Assembly (NCBI GenBank): GCA_033809015.1
Contig: JAPXMM010000008.1
Span: 1 to 33,645, forward strand
Origin: DTU049 sp033809015
GTDB taxonomy: Bacteria > Bacteroidota > Bacteroidia > Bacteroidales > DTU049
Length of the DNA stretch: 33,645 nucleotides
Reading direction: 5' to 3'
The position numbers and the translations under genes are program-made. Shown in pieces: positions 1 through 7,992 of the stretch (the stretch's first letter is position 1; every line of letters starts with the position of its first letter). Below the pieces are notes generated by a model, which saw nothing but the letters and a program-made list of their open reading frames with translations, was not told the DNA's origin and ran no database searches.

Positions 1-139
1 ACATAGCTTTCAGCTCTTGATAATCGACTACATCTTTGCCTTCATTAATCAATTTATTATATAAATTGTCGTAGTATGTGCGTGTACCTTCTTTAGTGAG
101 GGCAAAGACATCTGTTGATTCTTCAAATAATTTATCCAT
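1..139 (-). CDS. N-terminus of a probable IS1595-family transposase, cut by the window edge
   Basis: Only the first 46 codons are inside the window, starting at the ATG whose first base is 139. The peptide begins MDKLFEESTDVFALTKEG and contains VDYQELK. Aligned without gaps to the first 46 residues of the IS1595-type transposase at 8734-9726, I count 17 identities, including the shared VDYQ. No zinc ribbon or catalytic core is visible because the gene runs off the edge. A TAtaTTTG box lies 18 bases upstream of the ATG. The family assignment is an inference from this short match; another protein with a similar helical N-terminus cannot be excluded. Confidence 0.5.
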   Translation of the reverse strand, partial: MDKLFEESTDVFALTKEGTRTYYDNLYNKLINEGKDVVDYQELKAM

Positions 140-155
140 AATTATAAAATTTTTG

Positions 156-163
156 CAAATATA
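156..163 (-). promoter_or_regulatory. -7 promoter box of the truncated left-edge gene
   Basis: Read on the minus strand this is TAtaTTTG, matching the Bacteroidota -7 consensus TAnnTTTG. It lies 17 bases before the ATG at 139. Such an 8-mer is common by chance in DNA this AT-rich, so position is the main support. Confidence 0.45.
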
Positions 164-221
164 TAAATTATTTAAATCATATATCATATGTATTTCATAA
201 AATATATCTTTATTCTAATTT

Positions 222-248
222 GGAGAGCCTGTTTCTAACAGGCTCTCC
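222..248. repeat. Perfect 12-bp hairpin with a 3-base loop
   Basis: GGAGAGCCTGTT (222-233) pairs perfectly with AACAGGCTCTCC (237-248) around loop TCT. The flanking TTT and AAA extend the stem to 15 bp. It lies in the divergent gap between the left-edge gene and the gene at 360, and neither side is followed by a T tract, so it is not a standard terminator. It may be a transcription block just inside the end of the left-edge IS (a CCCCTCA run follows at 253-259). Confidence 0.7.
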
Positions 249-345
249 AAACCCCTCACTACTTTCCCCTCTCGTTCTTTTTTCAAAAATTATAAATATT
301 TTTTTATTGTTTATATTACATTTTTTATGTTTATCTTTGACAAAT

Positions 346-353
346 TATATTTG
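346..353 (+). promoter_or_regulatory. -7 promoter box of the PNPOx-like gene
   Basis: TAtaTTTG ends six bases before the ATG at 360, so transcription would begin at or next to the start codon and the mRNA would be leaderless or nearly so. Confidence 0.5.
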
Positions 354-359
354 CAATAT

Positions 360-824
360 ATGAGGGTGCAATCAGTTTTAAATAATGATATTATAGAGGA
401 TATTATTAATAATACTCAAGTAGCTTATTTATCAACAATTGATGATGAGGGGAACCCTTATGTAGTGCCTATGAATTTCGCTTATGAAGATGGTGTTATT
501 TATATGCATAGTGGGCAAAAAGGCAAAAAAATTAGCTATATGACTAAACGTCCTTTTGTTAGAATTGCTTTTTCTAATAATGAGATATTAGGCTATCAAA
601 GTGAGAATGTGGCTTGTAGTTATTATATGAAGTATAAAAGTGCTGTTATAGAAGGTTTTGTTAATTTTGTTGATGATTTTGATACAAAAATAATTTATTT
701 AAATAAAATTATGAAAAAATATACTGGGAGAAGCGATTTTGAATATAATAAACCTTCCATAGATAATGTTGTTATCTTTACTATTAAAATTACTAAAATG
801 ACAGGTAAAACGTTAGGATATTAA
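360..824 (+). CDS. Pyridoxamine 5'-phosphate oxidase-like (NimA-type) flavin-binding protein
   Basis: Predicted 154-residue split-barrel protein of the PNPOx-like family. Members bind FMN, F420 or haem, and some (NimA) are linked to nitroimidazole reduction. The N-terminal strand pair VAYLSTIDDEGNPYVVPMNF, then YMHSGQKGKKISYM and RIAFSN, follow the family pattern. The frame is open from an ATG at 327, but I place the start at 360: a TAtaTTTG promoter box lies between the two, and MRVQSVLNN gives the usual 20 or so residues before the first strand. pepD starts 17 bases after the stop, so the two are probably co-transcribed. The substrate cannot be told from sequence. Confidence 0.85.
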   Translation: MRVQSVLNNDIIEDIINNTQVAYLSTIDDEGNPYVVPMNFAYEDGVIYMHSGQKGKKISYMTKRPFVRIAFSNNEILGYQSENVACSYYMKYKSAVIEGFVNFVDDFDTKIIYLNKIMKKYTGRSDFEYNKPSIDNVVIFTIKITKMTGKTLGY

Positions 825-841
825 CACAAAAAAATAATATT

Positions 842-2302
842 ATGAAAACAATTTTAGATTTAGAACCCAAAAATGTATGGCAATTTTTCCATGAACTTAC
901 TCAAATTCCTCATCCCTCAGGTAAAGAAGAAAAAGTAAGAGAATATTTAGTTAAAGTTGCTAAAGATAATAATCTGGAAGTCTTGGTAGACGAGACAGGT
1001 AATGTGATTATTAGGCGTCCTGCAAGTCCTGGTTTTGAAAATCGTAAAGTAGTTACTCTACAGGCTCATATGGATATGGTACCTCAAAAAAATATGGATA
1101 AAAATTTCGACTTCGAAAAAGATCCTATTCAAACAATCATAGATGGAGATTGGGTAAAAGCTGATGGTACTACTCTAGGAGCTGATAATGGAATAGGTTT
1201 AGCTGCGATTTTAGCTGTGCTTACTGATAAAAATTTAAAAACTGGAATGATAGAAGCTTTAATTACTGTAGATGAGGAAAGAGGCATGACTGGTGTTTTT
1301 GGACTGAAACCAAATGTTTTAAAAGGTGATATTTTATTAAACTTAGATAGTGAAGATGAAGGAGAATTATTTATAGGTTGTGCTGGTGGAATGGATGCTA
1401 ATATTACTTTTGATATAACTCGTGAATCTGTGCCTGCTGGCTACAAAGCTTTTCAAGTAGAACTAAAAGGTCTCAAAGGTGGACATAGTGGTTTAGATAT
1501 TAATCTAGGTAGATTAAATGCTAATAAAGGGTTAAATAGATTTATAAAATATGTTATGGATCACCTAGATGCTTTATTAGTATCTTTTGACGGTGGCTCA
1601 CTCCGTAATGCAATACCACGTGAAGCTAATGCTATTATACTTGTTCCTGAAAATAAAGTAAAAGAGCTTGAAGTAATCAAAAATACTTTTGATAAAAATT
1701 TTCATAATGAATTTGGTGATGTAGAGCCTAATTTACAATTTAATATTAAAGAAACTCAATTGCCATCTAGTTATATCAAAAAAGATATTGCTGATAAAAT
1801 AGTAAAAGCAATCTATGGATGTCCTAATGGCGTTCTGAGGATGAGTACAGAAGTAGACGGGTTAGTAGAAACATCTAATAATTTAGCTTCTGTAAAAACA
1901 TTTGATGACAAAGTAGAAATACAATGTTTGATGAGATCTAGCATTGATAGTGCTAAAGAAGCTGTCGGTGAAAAAATAAAAAGTGTTTTTGAATTAGCTG
2001 GTGCTCAAGTGGTTCTCAGTGGCGCTTATCCAGGATGGAAACCAAATCCTAATAGCGAAATCTTGAATTTGGCCAAAAATCTATATCAAAAGAAATATGG
2101 TAAAATTCCTGAAATAAAGGCTGTGCATGCTGGTTTAGAATGTGGTTTAATTGGTAGTAAATATCCTAATTTAGATATGATATCCTTTGGCCCTACTATC
2201 GTAGCTCCTCATAGCCCCGATGAACGTGTAAATATCGGTAGTGTCAAAAAATTCTACGATTTCTTACTAGAAATTTTAAATAATATCCCTAACAAAAATT
2301 AA
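842..2302 (+). CDS. pepD: Aminoacyl-histidine dipeptidase (cytosol non-specific dipeptidase, M20C)
   Basis: Zinc dipeptidase of 486 residues, the normal PepD length, which hydrolyses Xaa-His and other dipeptides in the cytoplasm. M20 metal and catalytic motifs are present in order: AHMDMVPQ near residues 75-82 (His76, Asp78), GADNGIG near 113-119 (bridging Asp115), TVDEERGMTG near 142-151 (catalytic and ligand Glu), LDSEDEGELFIGCAGG, and a C-terminal PHSPDERV carrying the last His ligand. The dimerisation (lid) domain contains GLKGGHSGLDI. The ATG follows an A-rich stretch with no Shine-Dalgarno. It sits second in a likely three-gene transcript (360-2696). Confidence 0.95.
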   Translation: MKTILDLEPKNVWQFFHELTQIPHPSGKEEKVREYLVKVAKDNNLEVLVDETGNVIIRRPASPGFENRKVVTLQAHMDMVPQKNMDKNFDFEKDPIQTIIDGDWVKADGTTLGADNGIGLAAILAVLTDKNLKTGMIEALITVDEERGMTGVFGLKPNVLKGDILLNLDSEDEGELFIGCAGGMDANITFDITRESVPAGYKAFQVELKGLKGGHSGLDINLGRLNANKGLNRFIKYVMDHLDALLVSFDGGSLRNAIPREANAIILVPENKVKELEVIKNTFDKNFHNEFGDVEPNLQFNIKETQLPSSYIKKDIADKIVKAIYGCPNGVLRMSTEVDGLVETSNNLASVKTFDDKVEIQCLMRSSIDSAKEAVGEKIKSVFELAGAQVVLSGAYPGWKPNPNSEILNLAKNLYQKKYGKIPEIKAVHAGLECGLIGSKYPNLDMISFGPTIVAPHSPDERVNIGSVKKFYDFLLEILNNIPNKN

Positions 2303-2315
2303 CAATATTAATATT

Positions 2316-2696
2316 TTGAGTGTATATAGTAAAAATTTTAAGCATCAGCTTATTTGGCAAAAAAGTTTAGAGCTAGTACAAGAGATTTATGCTCTTACTA
2401 GACAATTAGACATTACTAAACAAAAAAATCTGATTACTCAATTGAGAAATAATGTTGATGCTTTACACTCAAATATTGCTTTGTCTCTTATTAAAATTTA
2501 TTCTAATAGCTATAATGATATTATTCTTCAATCATTAGATTTATGTGATAATCTAAGAGCACAAATTTTGTTATTACTAAAGGACCAGTATATTACAGAA
2601 ATAATAGCTAATGATAAATTAGAAAAAATAAATACTATCTATCAAGCTCTCTATGAGTTATTAAAAGAAAAAAATTTACCCTACTCTGCTAATTAG
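2316..2696 (+). CDS. Four-helix-bundle protein, diverged S23/IVS-type family
   Basis: Predicted all-helical protein of about 126 residues. The opening HQLIWQKSLELVQEIYALTRQL matches the usual FxxLxVWqkAhxLvxxiYxlT start of the four-helix-bundle (23S rRNA intervening-sequence protein) family. Later LITQLRNNVDALHSNIALSL matches the 'QlrRAAvSIpaNIAEG' helix, but the usual Arg/Ala/Glu/Gly signature residues have drifted. Such proteins are common stand-alone genes in Bacteroidota and their role is unknown. No ATG is available: I use TTG at 2316, 13 bases after pepD, so translation may be coupled to pepD. Confidence 0.7.
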   Translation: MSVYSKNFKHQLIWQKSLELVQEIYALTRQLDITKQKNLITQLRNNVDALHSNIALSLIKIYSNSYNDIILQSLDLCDNLRAQILLLLKDQYITEIIANDKLEKINTIYQALYELLKEKNLPYSAN

Positions 2697-2777
2697 ATTT
2701 ATCTTTAAGTTTGATATTTATTTTAGATGTAAGTTTTTGCATATTTTGGTATTTTTATTAAAATTAGACTTTTTTAT

Positions 2778-2785
2778 TAACTTTG
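2778..2785 (+). promoter_or_regulatory. -7 promoter box for the glycosyltransferase operon
   Basis: TAacTTTG ends three bases before the ATG at 2789. It argues against the in-frame TTG at 2783, which lies inside the box, and implies a leaderless transcript. Confidence 0.5.
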
Positions 2786-2788
2786 TGC

Positions 2789-3715
2789 ATGCTTTCAGTA
2801 ATCATACCTACAAAACAAAGAGAAGATATTTTCTATGATACCGTCATAGCTTTGGATCGAGCATTACAATCTTTTGATTATGATTATGAAGTTATCATTG
2901 TGAATAATGATAACAAATCATTATCTATTGCTTTACCTAGTGATTTCAAATTAATTAATTGTAATACTGGTGGTGTAGCTGCTGCTAGAAATATGGGAGC
3001 AAAATATGCTAATGGAGACATACTATTATTTTTAGATAATGATATCCTTATTTCAGCTGAAAGTCTGCAAAAAGGGTACAATTATTTTATCAATTTATCT
3101 AATATAAATGATAAAATGGTTCTTAATTTTAATTGGGTTTACCCACAAAATATTTATGACACACTAACTCAAAACTCTTTTGGTAGATATTTACTTTACT
3201 ACGGATTTGATAAATATGAGGGCAAAGCATGGACAGATACAACTTTTGATAAAAATAATGAATACATTAAAACTAATATGTTTATTAGTTTAGCTTTTTT
3301 TATTAAACAATCTATATTCTCACAAATTGGAGGTTATAATGAAAATTTTAAATTCGCAGGGTATGAAGATAATGACTTCAAAGAAAAATTAATAAAAAAT
3401 AATATCGAGATCTATCTTTTGCCTAATATTTATGTATATCATAATGAAAAAGATTATTTAGACCTTAAAAAATTTTTAGAGAGAAAATATCGATCAGCCT
3501 ATACTCGTAAACAAGCTGTAGACTTAGGAGATGATAACTTATTATTACAACATTCTATTTTTAAAAAATTCATTCTGACAATTATTTGGTCTTTTAGGAA
3601 TTTTTTTATTTCATTTGTAAATAATTTTTTTAAATCAAAAAAAATTGATTTTATAACTTTTAAAGTAATTGATGCTTTATTAGCAGCTTATATTTACAAA
3701 GGATATAATAGTTAA
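2789..3715 (+). CDS. Family 2 glycosyltransferase
   Basis: GT-A fold glycosyltransferase of 308 residues, starting MLSVIIPT as the family does. IIVNNDN (about 36-42) is the nucleotide-binding strand end, GGVAAARNMGAKYANGD the following helix, and FLDND (81-85) carries the DXD metal-binding motif. GYEDNDF near residue 195 is the C-terminal acidic motif that usually holds the catalytic base. The last 60 residues are hydrophobic and basic, suggesting membrane association. It transfers a sugar from a nucleotide donor; donor and acceptor are unknown. First of three adjacent glycosyltransferase genes, probably for surface polysaccharide or protein glycans. Confidence 0.9.
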   Translation: MLSVIIPTKQREDIFYDTVIALDRALQSFDYDYEVIIVNNDNKSLSIALPSDFKLINCNTGGVAAARNMGAKYANGDILLFLDNDILISAESLQKGYNYFINLSNINDKMVLNFNWVYPQNIYDTLTQNSFGRYLLYYGFDKYEGKAWTDTTFDKNNEYIKTNMFISLAFFIKQSIFSQIGGYNENFKFAGYEDNDFKEKLIKNNIEIYLLPNIYVYHNEKDYLDLKKFLERKYRSAYTRKQAVDLGDDNLLLQHSIFKKFILTIIWSFRNFFISFVNNFFKSKKIDFITFKVIDALLAAYIYKGYNS

Positions 3716-3730
3716 AAAAGATTCTAACTA

Positions 3731-4840
3731 ATGGCAAAAAAATTAATTTATATTATCTCTGACATAGACAAAGCCCTGGAATTTGAGTGGGCAGCTACTT
3801 ACTTATCACCACATTTTGACATGCAATTTATTTTGCTCAATCCTGCAGATTCAGATTTAGAAAATTTTTTACAAAATAATAATATCACTGTTTATAGAGT
3901 AATGTATAGAGGCAAAAAAGATTTCATTCGTTCTTTCAAAGAAGTTTATAGAATATTAAAAAAAATTAAGCCAGATATAGTTCATTGTCATCTTTTACTA
4001 GCTAATATTATCGGTTTATCAGCTGCTAAACTAGCTAAAGTAAAAAAAAGAATTTATACCAGACATCACTCTTCATATCATCATATTTATCATAAGCATG
4101 GCATAATCTATGACAAATTAAGTAATAAGCTGGCCACAAATATTATAGCTATTAGCCCTATTGTAAAAGAAATTTTAGTAAATTGGGAAAAAGTACCAGA
4201 AAAAAAGGTAAAAATTGTACCTCATGGCTTACCCGAAAATCTTTTTAGCAATATTAATGATGAAGATATAGAATTGATAAAGACTAAATATAATTTGCAT
4301 GGTTATAAACCTATCGTAGGCGTCATCTCTAGATTTACTAAATGGAAAGGTGTGCAATATATCATCCCAGCTTTTAAATTCTTATTAGATGAATACCCAC
4401 ATGCTAAATTAGTTCTAGCAAATGCTATAGGAGATTATGAAAATGAAATTAATAAATTACTAATGCAATTGCCTGCTGATTCTTATATAAAAATAAATTT
4501 CGAACCTAATATGCCTGAACTTTTTAAAACTTTTGATGTTTTTGTGCATGTTCCTATAGATAATCATTCTGAAGCTTTTGGGCAAGTATATATTGAAGCA
4601 CTAGCTGGTGGAATACCTATGGTTTGTACTCTCAGCGGCATAGCTAATGAATGCGTCGACAATTTACAAAATGCTATTGTAATTGATTATAAAAATACTA
4701 ATGCTATTTATAAAGGTATTAAATTAATCTTGGAAGATAATGTTATTAGAGAAAAATTAATTAATAATGCTCCACTGTCTGTAAAAGAGTACACCGTAGA
4801 TAATAAATTTAATTTGTTAAGGCAGATTTATAATGAATGA
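3731..4840 (+). CDS. Family 4 (GT-B) glycosyltransferase
   Basis: GT-B glycosyltransferase of 369 residues, normal for GT4. The N-terminal acceptor domain contains PDIVHCHLLLANIIG and a TRHHSSYHH segment. The C-terminal donor domain starts at GVISRFTKWKG (about 196-206) and holds the retaining-GT EX7E motif EAFGQVYIE, followed by ALAGGIPMVCT. It begins 15 bases after the preceding GT2 gene and overlaps the next one by 8 bases, so the three are one operon. Donor sugar and acceptor cannot be read from sequence. Confidence 0.92.
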   Translation: MAKKLIYIISDIDKALEFEWAATYLSPHFDMQFILLNPADSDLENFLQNNNITVYRVMYRGKKDFIRSFKEVYRILKKIKPDIVHCHLLLANIIGLSAAKLAKVKKRIYTRHHSSYHHIYHKHGIIYDKLSNKLATNIIAISPIVKEILVNWEKVPEKKVKIVPHGLPENLFSNINDEDIELIKTKYNLHGYKPIVGVISRFTKWKGVQYIIPAFKFLLDEYPHAKLVLANAIGDYENEINKLLMQLPADSYIKINFEPNMPELFKTFDVFVHVPIDNHSEAFGQVYIEALAGGIPMVCTLSGIANECVDNLQNAIVIDYKNTNAIYKGIKLILEDNVIREKLINNAPLSVKEYTVDNKFNLLRQIYNE

Positions 4841-5708
4841 AAATATCCTAATAAGTATAATAATACCAGTATATAATGGTGAGAAATATATAGCAGATAC
4901 TATCAAAACTGTGATAGATCAAACCTACAAAAATTGGGAATTAATCATTGTAGATGATGGCTCTACAGATAATACTGCAAAGGTGGTAGAGCAATTCAGC
5001 GATTATCGTATTTCATATATTAAAAAAAATAATACCGGAGTGTCCGATACTAGAAATGTAGGTGCTAGTTTAGCTAAAGGAGAAATCCTTTGTTTTTTAG
5101 ATGCTGATGATGTGTGGTTGCCAGACAATTTAGAAAAAAAATTATCTAAACTTACAAATGAACAAGACAGTATTTTAGTAACCTCTCCTATGTATCTATG
5201 GGATGAAAAAACAGATTATTATAACTGCCAAATCATAGAAAATAATTTTTCTCTTGACGAATGGGATGAATTTAGAAATTTACGCACTATTCATATTGTT
5301 ACATCTGCTTTAATGTATAAAAATTATTTTTTTGAAGCAGGAATGTTTGATACTAATATTAGCACTTCTGCCGATTTCGATTTAGTAATCAGATTGAGGG
5401 AGTTAGGTAAGTTTACATATTTAAATGAGCCATTAGTCCTTTATCGCTGTCATCCATTTCAGATGCATAATAATATCACACTCTATAAACATGATATGAT
5501 TTATATATTGAAAAAATATAAATCAAATTCAAATTTATTCCCTACTCGTCATGAATGGAGAAAATCATATAGTTTATTAAATTATTTTATCGCAGTTGAG
5601 TTTATAAAGCAAAAAAATCTTCATAAAGGGCTCATGCACCTTATAATTAGTTTTTTTTATAACCCATCATTATTTTTTACAAAAATTTATAAAAAGATAA
5701 TAAAATAA
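4833..5708 (+). CDS. Family 2 glycosyltransferase
   Basis: GT-A glycosyltransferase of 291 residues. ISIIIPVYNGEKYI opens the protein, VDDGSTDNT (40-48) is the nucleotide-binding motif, TGVSDTRNVGAS the following helix, and FLDADDVW (88-95) the DXD motif. The acidic region STSADFDLVIRLRELG matches the ED-type catalytic motif of the family. The C-terminus is basic and hydrophobic. The start ATG lies inside the end of the GT4 gene (8-base overlap), implying coupled translation. Last gene of the glycosyltransferase operon; a long repeat-filled gap follows. Confidence 0.92.
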   Translation: MNENILISIIIPVYNGEKYIADTIKTVIDQTYKNWELIIVDDGSTDNTAKVVEQFSDYRISYIKKNNTGVSDTRNVGASLAKGEILCFLDADDVWLPDNLEKKLSKLTNEQDSILVTSPMYLWDEKTDYYNCQIIENNFSLDEWDEFRNLRTIHIVTSALMYKNYFFEAGMFDTNISTSADFDLVIRLRELGKFTYLNEPLVLYRCHPFQMHNNITLYKHDMIYILKKYKSNSNLFPTRHEWRKSYSLLNYFIAVEFIKQKNLHKGLMHLIISFFYNPSLFFTKIYKKIIK

Positions 5709-5739
5709 ACATTTTATTAATACTATAATTTTCCTATCA

Positions 5740-5976
5740 AATTTTTGTATTAAAAAAACTCTAACATACATTTTTAGCTATTACAATTTCGGTATTGGGA
5801 AATGCTATAATAGTATAAGGATTTAAAATGTTTGAGTAAGCTTTAGCTTGTGAGTTTGTAAACCCAATAGGTGATGCGTAATTATATCAAATCATTTCCT
5901 AAATGAAATTTTTATACTCATACAATAAGAAATATAGTCACTACTTATACCTTTACAGTAATAATTTGGTTATAAA
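5740..5976 (+). repeat. Convergent-junction repeat, long form, copy 1
   Basis: Matches the copy at 11531-11905 along its length: TATTGGGAAATG (5793-5804), GTTTGAG-TAAGCTTTAGCTTG, GAGTTTGTAAACCCAAT, GCGTAATTATATCAAATC and CATTTCC (5893-5899). GGAAATG and CATTTCC form the outer arms; AAGCT (5838-5842) and AGCTT (5845-5849) the inner hairpin. The right end, ACTTATAC then ACAGTAATAATTT, matches the copy at 25572-25748. The left end is degenerate. Confidence 0.75.
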
Positions 5977-6261
5977 TGAAACGATTTATTCTAATAATTT
6001 TAATTTATTTTTTCATCTGTGTATTTTTTAATAAAAATATAATAAATAATAAATAATAAAATTAGAAGTATTTACGTTAATAAAATAAAAATGCCTATGA
6101 ATGAAAATTACTCTTTAAAAAATACAAAAAAATTTAATAAAAAATTGAGAAAATTGCACTTATTTATTATTTCTAAACCTTCTAAAAAAATTACAAGCTT
6201 GATAATGCAATGTAGTTATTTACCTCTGTATAAAAATACTGTATTAAATTGATTTTAGTAT

Positions 6262-6377
6262 TTTGAGATAGACGTTCAGATAATAAATTTTTATAAATAT
6301 TTTTATAAAAGTATAACTCTAAAATTAATTCTTTGCTCAAATTAATACCCGCATTTCCCCATCGGAGATTTTTTTTA
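6262..6377 (+). repeat. Convergent-junction repeat, short form, copy 2
   Basis: Starts with the end motif ATAGACGTTCAGATAATAAA, continues with ATAACT...AAAATTAATTCTTTGCTC, then AATTAATACCCGCATTTCCC and CATCGGAGATTTTT. The same order appears, on the other strand, at 25572-25748. The 120-base stem-loop of the long form is absent. A weak AAAGTAT / ATTCTTT stem (6308-6314 / 6328-6334) corresponds to the hairpin module of the other copies. Confidence 0.75.
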
Positions 6378-6390
6378 TTTTTTTCTTTGT

Positions 6391-6425
6391 GTGGCTTCGA
6401 TACGAGCTTCGTTCTACTCAGCCAC
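6391..6425. repeat. Imperfect hairpin repeat, second dispersed family
   Basis: GTGGCT (6391-6396) pairs with AGCCAC (6420-6425). Read on the minus strand it contains GGCTGAGTAG and CGAAGCCA, which recur at 21707-21742 (GCTGAGTAG...CGAAGCCA). It is more GC-rich than its surroundings. GC-rich hairpins of this style are frequent in Bacteroidota intergenic DNA; a terminator role is possible. Confidence 0.65.
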
Positions 6426-6549
6426 CATTAAAGAAAAAATTTAATTAAAAAATATATTGAAACAAATCAAATTACATTTCTCAGTAATATAGCTGCTTAT
6501 TTTACATTTTTATTAAAAAATTAATGAAAGTCTAATTCTAAAAATTCTT

Positions 6550-7152
6550 TTAAAAAATAGAATTAATAAAATGCAAAAATATTGCAGGCTTCACTAAAGT
6601 CAAATACAAAATTCCAAATAAACTACCATAGAAATGTACATCATGAGCTATATTATCTTTACTGCGTTTAGATTGATAATAAGAAAATATTAGATAAAAG
6701 ATTCCAAATACCCATGCTGGTATACCAATAGGAATAGGGAAAATTATTAATTTCTCAGTAGGATAAAGAAGAATAAAAGCAAACACAATGGCAGAAATAG
6801 CACCAGATGCTCCTAATGCCATATATTGAGGATTATTTTTGTTTTTAAAATACGGAATTAAAGAAGAGAATATCATACCTCCGAAATATAATATTACAAA
6901 ATGTAATTTGTCATTTACAAAAAGCATAGATAGAGATTTCTCAATAGCAATACCAAAAATATATAATACCCACATATTAATTAGTAAATGTAATATGCCT
7001 CCATGAATAAATCCAGCAGTAATGAACCTAAACCATTCATTATTATGGTGAATTCTATATGGATAAAATAAAAAAGTATCCATCAAATTTCTATTAAAAA
7101 AAGCTATTATAGAAATTATTATTGTGATTATTAATATCTTAGTCGTTATCAT
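6550..7152 (-). CDS. Rhomboid-family intramembrane serine protease
   Basis: Predicted 200-residue polytopic membrane protein with the rhomboid core of six segments. FRFITAGFIHGGILHLLINMW (about 41-61) is the conserved His/Asn region of TM2 and its loop. GASGAIS (114-120) carries the nucleophile Ser116. AHDVHFYGSLFG (169-180) carries the catalytic His173 on the last segment. The Ser-His dyad is therefore intact and the enzyme should cleave membrane helices within the bilayer. The length is that of the minimal bacterial form without extra domains. It stands alone on the minus strand with its own promoter box; substrates are unknown. Confidence 0.92.
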   Translation of the reverse strand: MITTKILIITIIISIIAFFNRNLMDTFLFYPYRIHHNNEWFRFITAGFIHGGILHLLINMWVLYIFGIAIEKSLSMLFVNDKLHFVILYFGGMIFSSLIPYFKNKNNPQYMALGASGAISAIVFAFILLYPTEKLIIFPIPIGIPAWVFGIFYLIFSYYQSKRSKDNIAHDVHFYGSLFGILYLTLVKPAIFLHFINSIF

Positions 7153-7177
7153 AAAAATTATAATTATTAATAATTCG

Positions 7178-7185
7178 CAAAATTA
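7178..7185 (-). promoter_or_regulatory. -7 promoter box of the rhomboid gene
   Basis: Minus-strand TAatTTTG, 25 bases before the ATG at 7152, in the divergent gap with the DUF4197 gene. Confidence 0.5.
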
Positions 7186-7264
7186 ATACTAAAATAACAA
7201 ATAACCTTTATAATGCTAATAATCATACAACTGCAATAAATTTCCATTTAACATAAAATATTTA

Positions 7265-7272
7265 TAAATTTG
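7265..7272 (+). promoter_or_regulatory. -7 promoter box of the DUF4197 gene
   Basis: TAaaTTTG, 15 bases before the ATG at 7288. Confidence 0.5.
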
Positions 7273-7287
7273 TAAAAATAATTTATT

Positions 7288-7992
7288 ATGAAAAAGATTT
7301 TTATTTTAACTTTAATGAGCATATTTTTATTTTCATGTGAACAAATAGAAAAAGGACTAAAACAACAAAACATAGTTACAGAAGCAGAAGCAATAAATGG
7401 CCTAAAAGAAGCATTGGCTGTAGGTACTAATAATGCTGTAAACTATTTAAAACAACCAGGTATTTTTAATAATAATCCATCACTTAGAATTCCTTTTCCA
7501 CCAGAGATAAATTACGTAGCAGAAAAACTAAACCAAATTGGATTAAGCCCACTGGTAGATAAATTTATAAAAACCATAAATGAAGCTGCTGAAAAATCTA
7601 TGGAAAAAGCTTTACCAATTTTTACACAAGCCATTAAAGAAATGACCATTACCGATGCAAAAAATATTATTAAAGGTGGTAATAATGCTGCTACACAATA
7701 TTTTCAATTCAAAACTTCTCAATCATTATTTCAAGCTTTTATGCCCATAATTAAAGAAACTCTCGAACAAGTACAAGCCACAAAATATTGGACAGAAATT
7801 ACAACTAAATATAATGCATTACCAGGAGTGAAGCCAGTAAATACTGATTTAGCTGCATATGTTACCGAGCAAGCAATGAATAGACTATTTACAAAAATAG
7901 CAGAAGAAGAAACTAAAATACGCACTGACGTGAATGCAAGAACTAGCGATATCCTTAAAAAAGTATTCGCATCTAATGCTATAATTCTATGA
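7288..7992 (+). CDS. DUF4197 lipoprotein
   Basis: Lipoprotein of 234 residues. The signal peptide MKKIFILTLMSIFLFSC ends in lipobox LFSC with Cys17 as the lipidated residue. The mature part follows the DUF4197 pattern: EAINGLKEALAVGTNNAV, LRIPFPPEINYVAEKL, AEKSMEKALPIF, AIKEMTITDAKNIIKGG, and NNAATQYFQFKTSQSL. This family is widespread in Gram-negative bacteria and, to my knowledge, has no assigned function. Its stop overlaps the start of the next lipoprotein gene by 4 bases (ATGA), so the two are translationally coupled and may work together at the outer membrane. Confidence 0.9.
   Translation: MKKIFILTLMSIFLFSCEQIEKGLKQQNIVTEAEAINGLKEALAVGTNNAVNYLKQPGIFNNNPSLRIPFPPEINYVAEKLNQIGLSPLVDKFIKTINEAAEKSMEKALPIFTQAIKEMTITDAKNIIKGGNNAATQYFQFKTSQSLFQAFMPIIKETLEQVQATKYWTEITTKYNALPGVKPVNTDLAAYVTEQAMNRLFTKIAEEETKIRTDVNARTSDILKKVFASNAIIL

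Larger units (their letters stand above)
5709..6549. other. 841-base gene-free gap between convergent genes, filled with repeats
   Basis: Between the last glycosyltransferase gene and the rhomboid gene I see no convincing gene. The gap holds two members of the convergent-junction repeat family (about 5740-5976 long form, 6262-6377 short form) and an imperfect GC-richer hairpin at 6391-6425. The rest (about 5977-6260 and 6426-6549) is very AT-rich. The best open frame, ATG 6091 to 6252 (53 codons), is Lys-rich with no family resemblance and is not called. Confidence 0.8.

Noticed and set aside
6091..6252. 53-codon open frame in the long convergent gap
   Set aside because: Lys/Asn-rich composition expected of AT-rich non-coding DNA, no promoter box and no recognisable domain.
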